A stretch of DNA of 18,323 bases, from the NCBI GenBank assembly GCA_963517805.1, contig CAUQHD010000013.1, positions 1 through 18,323 of the forward strand. Reading direction: 5' to 3'. Positions 5,780-12,616 of this stretch are shown piece after piece (position 1 is the stretch's first letter; each line of letters starts with the position of its first letter). The notes under the pieces are model-generated. The model was not told the origin of the DNA, did not search any database, and saw nothing but the letters and a program-made list of their open reading frames with translations. Made by a program: the position numbers and the translations under genes. Origin of the DNA: JABCPE02 sp963517805 (GTDB lineage: Bacteria; Bacteroidota; Bacteroidia; Flavobacteriales; Weeksellaceae).

Positions 5780-6697
5780 TTGAGCGCATTTCTTACCATC
5801 TTAGGTTTTAATTCTGCTATACCTACCGTCACTTCCTCGCCTACGGCACAGCTTTTGGAAATGGCAGAACGGCATTTTCTGATAGACTGCGGCGAGGGAA
5901 CGCAGGTGCAGCTGAGAAAAGCCAAAGCCAAATTTTCTAAAATCAATCATATTTTTATTTCTCATCTCCATGGCGACCATTGTTTCGGGCTTCCTGGGCT
6001 TATTTCGTCCTTTCAGCTGCTCGGCAGGGAAACGCCGCTGCATATTTACGGGCCAGCGGGCATTCAGGAGCTGATAGAAACCGTGCTGAGGCTTACCGAG
6101 ACCAACAAGGGATTTGAACTGGTTTTCCACGAATTAAAGGGAAAGGAATCCGTGCTTGTCTTCGAAGACAGCAAGGTGGAAGTTTATACCATTCCGCTGA
6201 ACCACAGGATTTACTGCAATGGCTATCTTTTCAGAGAAAAACCAAAGGAACGCCACCTGAATATGAATGAAATCGCCAAATATCCAGAAATAGAAATTTG
6301 TGATTATCACAACATCAAACGAGGAAAAGATTTTGTCCTAAGTGATGGCTATATCCTTAAAAATGAAACACTTACCACTCCGCCGGAGGCATCTGTTTCT
6401 TACGCTTTTTGTAGTGATACCCGCTATTTGGAGTCGGTAATTCCGATTATTGAAGGAGTAGATTTGCTCTATCACGAGGCTACTTTTCTAGATGATTTAA
6501 AGGAATTGGCCAAACATACAGGGCATTCCACTGCAATAGAGGCGGCAATAATTGCAGAAAAAGCCAAAGTAAAAAAGTTGATTTTAGGGCATTTTTCTAA
6601 TCGATATACGGATTATTCGGTGTTTTTAGAAGAAGCCAAAGTTGTATTCAAAAATACCTTCCTTCCTAAAGCCTTGGAACGCGTAGAAATAAATTGA
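5780..6697 (+). CDS. rnz: Ribonuclease Z
   Basis: This is a 305-residue metallo-beta-lactamase-fold endonuclease that trims the 3' ends of tRNA precursors in the cytoplasm. The zinc motif HLHGDH is at residues 62-67, with further ligands expected at H142 (PLNHRIYCNGYLF), D213 (CSDTRY) and H271 (LGHFSNRY). Residues after the start (SAFLTILGFNSAIP) and the FLIDCGEGTQ segment match the RNase Z family, and the length is normal. No in-frame ATG precedes this N-terminus and an in-frame stop lies a few codons upstream, so translation probably starts at the TTG at 5780. The gene is followed after 14 bases by pldA and then the TIGR02757 gene, suggesting one transcript. The divergent neighbour is the siderophore receptor operon. 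Confidence 0.95.
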   Translation: MSAFLTILGFNSAIPTVTSSPTAQLLEMAERHFLIDCGEGTQVQLRKAKAKFSKINHIFISHLHGDHCFGLPGLISSFQLLGRETPLHIYGPAGIQELIETVLRLTETNKGFELVFHELKGKESVLVFEDSKVEVYTIPLNHRIYCNGYLFREKPKERHLNMNEIAKYPEIEICDYHNIKRGKDFVLSDGYILKNETLTTPPEASVSYAFCSDTRYLESVIPIIEGVDLLYHEATFLDDLKELAKHTGHSTAIEAAIIAEKAKVKKLILGHFSNRYTDYSVFLEEAKVVFKNTFLPKALERVEIN

Positions 6698-6711
6698 AAT
6701 TAAATAAAATA

Positions 6712-7641
6712 ATGAGCAAAAAAATACTTTTATTTTTAACCTTGTTGGTGAATATTGCGGTGTTTTCGCAGGAAACAGACACATTACAGACCGCACAAGA
6801 AAATCCAGATACATCTGTTTTCAAAGGAGGCTTTTCTGACCCAATAGATGAAATGTGGGAGCTGAGAGACCCTTACAGACGAGGGACTTTTAGTCTGAGA
6901 GCACATAGACCCAATTATATTATTCTTTCCAGATATTCAAGCCTTCCTAATAGACAGCCTGTGAGCCTGAATACGAACCGCGCGGTTCCACAATATAAAA
7001 ACTATCAAAACATAGAAGCGAAATTTCAGGTCAGCCTGAAAGCCAAGGTGTTACAGGGTGCTTTTTGGAACAAAGGCGACCTTTGGGTAGGTTTTACTCA
7101 ACAGTCTTTTTGGCAGGTTTATAACGGTAAAATGTCCCGCCCTTTCCGCGAGACCAACTATGAGCCAGAGTTGATGTTCATCTATCCGCTGAACCTATCC
7201 GCTGGGAAATTTAGAATTAAAATGGCAGGAATATCCGTAAATCACCAGTCCAACGGAAAGGAGGAACTGCTCTCACGAAGCTGGAACAGACTTATTCTCA
7301 TGACTGCTTTTGAGTGGGGAGATTTTGCCATTACCAATAAATTATGGCAGAGATTTACCGAAAAAGGGGATGATGATGATAATCCCAGCATAGAGGAATA
7401 TGTGGGAAGAACCGAATTTACCATTGGTTACACCAGAAAAAAGCATATTTTTTCTTTGGTTTTGCGTAATAATCTGAACATCAAGCATAATAGAGGTTTT
7501 GCGGAGTTTTCTTTGATTTATCCTATCAAATGAACTCTTAAGATGATGTTTCAGGCATCTCACGGCTATGGAGATTCTCTGATTGATTATAATCACAAAC
7601 AGACCATAATCGGTTTAGGAGCTGTTTTTTTTCCGATGTAA
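6712..7641 (+). pseudogene. pldA: Outer-membrane phospholipase A gene interrupted by an in-frame TGA
   Basis: From the ATG at 6712 the frame encodes a signal peptide (MSKKILLFLTLLVNIAVFSQ) and an OMPLA domain. The catalytic His178, Ser180 and Asn192 (NHQSNG and SRSWNR) keep the spacing of the E. coli enzyme, which hydrolyses phospholipids in the outer membrane. A TGA at 7531-7533 ends translation after 273 residues. The same frame continues past it for 35 more codons to the TAA at 7639-7641, and this tail (GYGDSLIDYNHKQTIIGLG) is the conserved OMPLA C-terminus with the last barrel strand. Full length would be about 309 residues, close to the family norm. A single C-to-T change (CGA to TGA) would explain it. 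With the full length restored, the next gene starts 10 bases later. Loss of the terminal strand should prevent barrel assembly. Readthrough or sequencing error cannot be excluded. Confidence 0.88.
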
Positions 7642-7651
7642 CTTGTATATA

Positions 7652-8413
7652 ATGAATGATTTAAAATCTTTTTTGGACGAAAAAGCTGAGCAGTATAATC
7701 ATCCTGATTTCGTGCTGGGCGATCCTATTCAGATGCTGCATCGTTTTGAGCTGAAACAGGATATAGAGATTATAGGTTTTTTAACGGCAACTATCGCTTG
7801 GGGAAACCGAAAATCCATCATCAAAAGCGCAGAGAAAATGCTCATGACAATGGGCAGTTCGCCGTATGATTTTGTGATGAATTTCACGGAAAAAGATTTT
7901 GAAAAAATGGAGGATAAAGCCATTCACAGGACATTTTCTTTGGAGGATTTTCAGTTTTTTATGTCTGCTCTGCGAAGGATTTATACTAGGAACGAAAGTT
8001 TAGAAAATTTGTTTTTACTAAAAGAAGGAGAGACCAATTTTTATCATGCTTTAGAGCGTTTTAGGAATGCTTTTTTTGATAATGATTTTCAGCACCGAAG
8101 TCAGAAACACATTAGTTCCACTTATAAAAATTCCGCCGCGAAAAGGCTGATGATGTATCTCCGCTGGATGGTACGGAAAGATAATAAGGGCGTGGATTTG
8201 GGAATTTGGGAAAATATTGGTCAGGAATATTTGTCCGTTCCGCTGGATGTCCATGTGGGGAATATTTCACGGAAACTGGGGCTGATACAGAGAACTCAGA
8301 ACGACTGGAAAACGGTGGAAGAGCTGGATTTTCAGTTGAGAAAAATGGATAAAAAAGACCCTGCAAAGTATGATTTTGCGTTGTTTGGTCTGGGAATTTC
8401 AGGGGAGTTGTAG
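7652..8413 (+). CDS. TIGR02757 / DUF2400 family protein
   Basis: This 253-residue soluble protein has no signal peptide. It matches the TIGR02757 family as I recall it, through GFLTATIAWGNRKSI near residues 42-56, a central segment PLDVHVGNISRKLGL near 195-209 and a C-terminal stretch ending KYDFALFGLGISGEL. The family is widespread in Bacteroidota and some other phyla. Its function is not established, though the helical core and the D-x-H-V segment recall helix-hairpin-helix DNA glycosylase-like proteins; that likeness is inference. The ATG at 7652 is preferred over a TTG at 7643 that nearly abuts the stop of pldA. The 10-base gap to the restored pldA end suggests cotranscription with rnz and pldA. 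Confidence 0.85.
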   Translation: MNDLKSFLDEKAEQYNHPDFVLGDPIQMLHRFELKQDIEIIGFLTATIAWGNRKSIIKSAEKMLMTMGSSPYDFVMNFTEKDFEKMEDKAIHRTFSLEDFQFFMSALRRIYTRNESLENLFLLKEGETNFYHALERFRNAFFDNDFQHRSQKHISSTYKNSAAKRLMMYLRWMVRKDNKGVDLGIWENIGQEYLSVPLDVHVGNISRKLGLIQRTQNDWKTVEELDFQLRKMDKKDPAKYDFALFGLGISGEL

Positions 8414-8440
8414 TTTATTTTTAAAATAATATTATTTTTG
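8408..8440 (+). promoter_or_regulatory. Promoter of the BBP2 porin gene
   Basis: TTG at 8408-8410, a 22-base spacer and TATTTTTG at 8433-8440 (exact TAnnTTTG) form a well-spaced Bacteroidota promoter 40 bases upstream of the porin ATG. The TTG overlaps the end of the upstream gene. Confidence 0.65.
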
Positions 8441-8480
8441 TAAAAGATTTGAATAACTAAAAAATTAAATAATCGTAATT

Positions 8481-9593
8481 ATGAAACGAATAGCAGTGCT
8501 TTTAGGAGTAGTTTTGATGGGGCAGGGTGCTTTTGCCCAAGAGCAGGAGGCTTCTGTTCAGGAAGAAGAACTGAAACAAGAATCTAAAATAAAAATTTCT
8601 GGATATACGGAGGTTTTCTACTCGTATGATTTTAATCAGAGAGCAGACCATATCAGACAGCCGTTTTTTTATACATTTAACCGACACAATGAGGTGAATG
8701 TAAACATAGCAAGGCTAAAAGCAGAATATGCAACAGACAATATGCGTGCTAATATAGCCCTGATGGCGGGGACTTACCCAGAAGACAACTTATCAGCAGA
8801 GCAAGGAATGCTGAAACTGGTTCAGGAGGCGAACATCGGGTTTAGAATTTCTAAAACTAAAAATCTCTGGATAGATGCTGGGGTGATGCCGTCTTACATC
8901 GGTTCAGAAGGGGAAATCAGCAAAGATAATCTTGCTTTGACAAGAACCATCGCTGTGGCACAAGAGCCTTTTTTCATGACAGGGGCGCAGATTACTTACA
9001 TTACAGATAATAATAAATGGACTTTCATGGGGGGAGTCTATAACGGATGGCAGATAATCAAAAGACAAAACAGTAATACTAAACTACCAGCATTTGGGGC
9101 AAGAGTAGCATACCAACCGAATGAAAAATGGTTCTTCAATTCTTCTGCTTATATAGGAAAAGACCCAGCTACGGAGACTAAAATGAGATATTTCAATAAT
9201 TTCTACACGAACTATAAGGCGAGTGATAAGTTAGAATTCCAGTTCGTGTTTGATGTTGGTGCAGAGCAGTCTGCGGAAGGTTCTAACAAGCACTACTTCT
9301 GGTGGTCTCCTAACATTTTAGCGAAATATTATTTTACGCCTAAATTCTCTACAGCGGGAAGAGTGGAATATTTTGATGATTCTAAAGATATTATGACCTT
9401 CGGAGGTGGACAAAGATTCCAAATCTGGGGCGCATCAGTAAACTTTGATTATTTAATCAATAAAAACTTGATGTGGCGTTTGGAATTCAGAAACTTACAG
9501 TCTAAAGACCCTATTTTCCAAAAGATAGACCAGTCTCATCCAAATGTTAAGAATAACTTCTTCATTACCACGATGTTGGCTGCTTGGTTCTAA
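8481..9593 (+). CDS. BBP2-type outer-membrane porin (OmpL-like)
   Basis: This 370-residue protein has a clear signal peptide (MKRIAVLLGVVLMGQGAFAQ) and a short acidic linker. A beta-barrel domain follows, starting KISGYTEVFYSYDF and rich in alternating aromatic/polar strands. This resembles the putative beta-barrel porin-2 family (PF07642, OmpL-like), which are outer-membrane channels of unknown substrate. The segment INARLKAEY-like (NVNIARLKAEYATDNMRANI), the extended AGVMPSYIGSEG loop and the terminal aromatic end LAAWF fit this family. The gene stands alone, with its own promoter at 8408-8440 and a strong terminator at 9616-9648, so it is probably monocistronic and well expressed. The substrate is not predictable; the neighbouring metal-uptake operon is separately transcribed. 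Confidence 0.85.
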   Translation: MKRIAVLLGVVLMGQGAFAQEQEASVQEEELKQESKIKISGYTEVFYSYDFNQRADHIRQPFFYTFNRHNEVNVNIARLKAEYATDNMRANIALMAGTYPEDNLSAEQGMLKLVQEANIGFRISKTKNLWIDAGVMPSYIGSEGEISKDNLALTRTIAVAQEPFFMTGAQITYITDNNKWTFMGGVYNGWQIIKRQNSNTKLPAFGARVAYQPNEKWFFNSSAYIGKDPATETKMRYFNNFYTNYKASDKLEFQFVFDVGAEQSAEGSNKHYFWWSPNILAKYYFTPKFSTAGRVEYFDDSKDIMTFGGGQRFQIWGASVNFDYLINKNLMWRLEFRNLQSKDPIFQKIDQSHPNVKNNFFITTMLAAWF

Positions 9594-9615
9594 TAAAATT
9601 AAAAATGATATAACG

Positions 9616-9648
9616 AAAATTCCGCTCTATGAAGCGGAATTTTTGTTT
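9616..9648 (+). terminator. Rho-independent terminator after the porin gene
   Basis: An 11-bp perfect stem (AAAATTCCGCT / AGCGGAATTTT at 9616-9626 and 9633-9643) with a 6-nt loop is followed by TGTTTT. It lies 23 bases after the porin stop codon. Confidence 0.85.
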
Positions 9649-9731
9649 TACCAAATGATGCAAAATGCTTTCGATGAGAAAAACGATAAATACTGACTAG
9701 TGTCATGTTTTTGAAAAAAGATGATATTTTA

Positions 9732-9763
9732 TTTGTAATGATAAATTTAAAATGTTACTTTTG
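9732..9763 (+). promoter_or_regulatory. Promoter of the ABC/TonB metal-uptake operon
   Basis: TTTG at 9732-9735, a 20-base spacer and TACTTTTG at 9756-9763 match the Bacteroidota promoter pattern with good spacing. It lies 24 bases before the ATG at 9788 and overlaps an alternative ATG at 9752, which argues against that earlier start. No convincing Fur box was seen here. Confidence 0.65.
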
Positions 9764-9787
9764 CTGGAATTTTTAACAAGAATTAAA

Positions 9788-10774
9788 ATGAAAGTATTGA
9801 AGGTAGTTTTATCATCGATGATTTTATTAGCCCAGTTGTCTTGTTCCAAAGGTGCAGGAGAGGCTTCTTCAAAAGAAACAAAAGAAGAAAAAAAGGAGGC
9901 GTATTTTTCATATGAATTTAATGACGGAGCGGATACTTTGGTCGTGAATGTGAATAAAACGCCAGAGAAGGCAGTTTTGTTTTCGCATTTTATGACGGAG
10001 ATGTTTTTGGCTTTAGGTTTAGGAGACAAAATAGTAGTGGCGACAGAGGAAGGGCCTATTTTACCAGAGTTTAAAGAGGCGTATGATAAGATTCCTGTAA
10101 GACTTAAAGGGCATCATGCTATTTACTCCAAGGAAGAGTTTTTGCTTTCAGGAGTGGATTTCGTTTCTGGATGGGATGGCGCAATCAAAGCAGAGGCTAC
10201 GGGAACACCACAGGAGCTTATCGATAAGGGAATTTATCCATTTATCGCAAAAGCAGTGAGGGATAATGAAACTCTTGAAACGGTTTATGAAGACTTCTAT
10301 ACTTTAGGAAAGATTTTTAAAGTAGAAAAAAATGCAGAAAAAGTGGTTTCTGAAATGAAAGCCAAACTGGAAAACGCACAGAAAAATTTTGTAAAAAAAG
10401 AAAACAAACCAAAAGTTTTGGTTTTCTCAGTTATAGAAAACGGACTATATATTTCTGCGGGACTTACTACGGACCTTATAAATAGAGCAGGCGGGCAGAA
10501 TGTTTATGCAGACCAGTCGGCAGACCATGTGTTCGTATCATACGAAAGTTTAGTAGACAGAAATCCTGATATCATTATAATAGCAGACATGGAGGGAGAA
10601 GGGCGCTCATCTTATGAAGATAAGAAAAAGGCGCTGAAAGAACACCCAGCACTGAAAAATCTACCAGCAGTAAAGAATGATAATATCCATAAAATAGCTT
10701 TGGAGGATATTTCGCCAGGAGTTAGAAACATAGATTTTATAATTAAATTAAATAAATTATTGTATGAAAAGTAG
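9788..10774 (+). CDS. ABC transporter substrate-binding lipoprotein (siderophore/heme/B12 type)
   Basis: This 328-residue periplasmic binding protein of the Peripla_BP_2 type (BtuF/FhuD fold) captures a metal chelate and hands it to the permease. The N-terminus (MKVLKVVLSSMILLAQLSC) is a lipoprotein signal with Cys19, followed by a lysine/glutamate-rich tether. The body carries KTPEKAVLFSHFMTEMFLALGLGDKIV at the start of the first lobe, a long linking helix around YEDFYTLGKIF, and VDRNPDIIIIADM in the second lobe, all typical of the fold. I chose the ATG at 9788 because the earlier ATG (9752) lies inside the promoter and adds residues before the signal peptide. It is the first gene of an operon and its last 11 bases overlap the permease gene. 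The neighbouring TonB-dependent receptor and the lack of a visible cobalamin riboswitch favour iron over B12. Confidence 0.88.
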   Translation: MKVLKVVLSSMILLAQLSCSKGAGEASSKETKEEKKEAYFSYEFNDGADTLVVNVNKTPEKAVLFSHFMTEMFLALGLGDKIVVATEEGPILPEFKEAYDKIPVRLKGHHAIYSKEEFLLSGVDFVSGWDGAIKAEATGTPQELIDKGIYPFIAKAVRDNETLETVYEDFYTLGKIFKVEKNAEKVVSEMKAKLENAQKNFVKKENKPKVLVFSVIENGLYISAGLTTDLINRAGGQNVYADQSADHVFVSYESLVDRNPDIIIIADMEGEGRSSYEDKKKALKEHPALKNLPAVKNDNIHKIALEDISPGVRNIDFIIKLNKLLYEK

Positions 10775-11813
10775 ATATCGATTTGGAGTCGTATTTTCGA
10801 TATTGTGTGTGGTTTTATTTGTATTGTTTGTAATGGCGATAGGGGTAGTAACCTCTAATCTAGATGCGGAAACTGCTTATAAGATAGCAGCAAACAAGAT
10901 AACAGGAACAGAAATCTATGAGCCATACTGGCCGCTGACACATGAAACCATAATCTGGGAGGTAAGACTTCCAAGGGTATTATTATCAATAATTTGCGGT
11001 GCGGGGCTGGCTGTCTGTGGTGTGCTGATGCAGTGTGTGACCAAAAACCCTATCGCAGACCCATATGTGCTTGGTTTAGCATCAGGGGCATCTACAGGAG
11101 CTGTGTTTGTCATTGTTTTGGGAGGAGGAGCTATGGGGCTGGCGTCTGTTTCTACAGGAGCTTTCATAGGAACTTTGATATGTAGTGTGTTGGTTTTCGT
11201 GATAGGAACAGAATACGGAAGAAATACTTCTACTACGAGGCTGATTCTCTCTGGATTGGCTATATCTACTATTTTTACGGCGCTTACGGATTTGATAATT
11301 TCTTTAGCAAAAAATGCGAGCCAAGTGAAAAGTGCATTGTTCTGGACGATGGGAAGTTTGGGAGGTGCTACTTGGGAACTGCTGCCTATTCCTTTTGTGG
11401 TGCTTATTTTGGTGATTTTCGTAGTTTTAGGATTGTCTAAATCATTGGATTTATTGCTTTTCGGAGATGAAAACGCTACGATGCTGGGGATGAATGTTAA
11501 TTTGATGAAAACTTTTATAGTTATCGTAGCATCATTGCTAACCTCTGTTTTGGTATCAGCAACGGGAGCGATAGGATTCATGGGGCTGATGGTGCCTCAC
11601 ATAGCGAGAATGCTTTGTGGGAATAAACACGCGAGGCTGGTTCCTATGGCAGCGGTGATAGGGGCTATTTTCCTGCTCTGCTGTGACCTTTTTGCTAAGA
11701 ATGCTTTCTATCCGAAGGACTTACCGATAGGTATCCTTACATCACTTATAGGAGGGCCGTTCTTCCTTTGGATGCTGATGGACAAGAATTATTCATTTAA
11801 ATCAGGAAAATAA
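10764..11813 (+). CDS. FecCD-family ABC transporter permease
   Basis: This 349-residue integral membrane protein has about ten hydrophobic segments. FecCD-family landmarks are LPRVLLSIICGAGLAVCGVLMQ near residue 72, NPIADPYVLGLASGA shortly after, a central GATWELLPIP region, and GFMGLMVPHIARMLCGNKH before the last helices. Such proteins usually work as a homodimer with two ATPase subunits (BtuCD arrangement), and only one permease is encoded here. The start overlaps the end of the substrate-binding gene by 11 bases. The stop overlaps the ATPase start by one base (TAATG), indicating translational coupling. Confidence 0.95.
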   Translation: MKSRYRFGVVFSILCVVLFVLFVMAIGVVTSNLDAETAYKIAANKITGTEIYEPYWPLTHETIIWEVRLPRVLLSIICGAGLAVCGVLMQCVTKNPIADPYVLGLASGASTGAVFVIVLGGGAMGLASVSTGAFIGTLICSVLVFVIGTEYGRNTSTTRLILSGLAISTIFTALTDLIISLAKNASQVKSALFWTMGSLGGATWELLPIPFVVLILVIFVVLGLSKSLDLLLFGDENATMLGMNVNLMKTFIVIVASLLTSVLVSATGAIGFMGLMVPHIARMLCGNKHARLVPMAAVIGAIFLLCCDLFAKNAFYPKDLPIGILTSLIGGPFFLWMLMDKNYSFKSGK

Positions 11814-12571
11814 TGGAGAAGCTGAGAGTAGAAAATTTGAATTTTAAAGTAGGTAAAGTTGAAATCCTAAAAGGTGTATCCTTCAAAGTAAGAGAAAACT
11901 CTTTTGTGGGAGTGATAGGGCATAATGGTTCAGGGAAATCAACGATGCTGAAAACTATATATGGAGTAAATAAGCCCACAAGCGGTAAAATCTTTTTTGA
12001 TGAACATGATTTGTTCCAGCTGTCAGGAAGAGAAAGAGCAAAAAAAATAGCGGTTTTGGCTCAGGAGTCTGGTGGTCAGTTTGATTTTAGTGTTCAGCAG
12101 GTGGTAGAGATGGGAAGGTATCCTCACAAAGATACACTAGAAAACTATTCTAAAGAAGACCTAGAAAAAGTAGATAAGGTGCTGCATGAAATGAAGCTGG
12201 AGGACTATAGAGACCGTAGTTTTAATACCCTTTCGGGAGGTGAGAAACAAAGGGTTTTGATAGCAAGACTTTTGGTGCAGGAAAGTAAATTCATTATTCT
12301 AGATGAGCCTACGAACCATTTGGATATCGGGCATCAGATAGAGATTATGAATATCATTAAAAATATGGGAGTTACAGTTCTTTCGGCGATTCACGATATG
12401 AATATCGCATCTATATACTGTGATGAGCTGGTTGCGATGAAAAAAGGAGAAGTCCTATTGCAGGGGCCTACGGATGAGGTGCTCACGCCAGAGCTGTTAA
12501 GAGAATTATTTCATGTGGAATCAGAAATACATAATATCAACGGACGCAGACATATAATATACAATCCATAG
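11813..12571 (+). CDS. ABC transporter ATP-binding protein (FecE/BtuD type)
   Basis: This 252-residue cytoplasmic ATPase powers the FecCD permease. Walker A (GHNGSGKST) is at residues 36-44, the Q-loop glutamine near 84, the signature LSGGEKQ at 140-146, Walker B plus catalytic Glu (FIILDE) at 160-165 and the switch His at 194. All catalytic elements are present and the length is typical. The ATG shares a base with the permease stop codon. The TonB-dependent receptor gene follows after 45 bases, with no terminator seen between. Confidence 0.96.
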   Translation: MEKLRVENLNFKVGKVEILKGVSFKVRENSFVGVIGHNGSGKSTMLKTIYGVNKPTSGKIFFDEHDLFQLSGRERAKKIAVLAQESGGQFDFSVQQVVEMGRYPHKDTLENYSKEDLEKVDKVLHEMKLEDYRDRSFNTLSGGEKQRVLIARLLVQESKFIILDEPTNHLDIGHQIEIMNIIKNMGVTVLSAIHDMNIASIYCDELVAMKKGEVLLQGPTDEVLTPELLRELFHVESEIHNINGRRHIIYNP

Positions 12572-12616
12572 AGTACTAGTTTAAATCAATAATAACTTTT
12601 TAAAAATTATAAAGAA

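Noticed and set aside
7531..7533. TGA in pldA as a selenocysteine or reassigned codon
   Set aside because: No selenoprotein role exists for this family and TGA serves as an ordinary stop elsewhere in the window, for example at the end of rnz.
9735..9753. Possible Fur box in the promoter of the ABC/TonB operon
   Set aside because: The best alignment I could make to the recalled consensus was about 9 of 19 positions, little better than chance in such AT-rich DNA.
10916..11581. A 221-codon minus-strand open frame
   Set aside because: It is antisense to the FecCD permease, whose family motifs are unmistakable; the low-complexity Thr/Ile/Pro-rich translation is typical of the shadow of a membrane protein gene.
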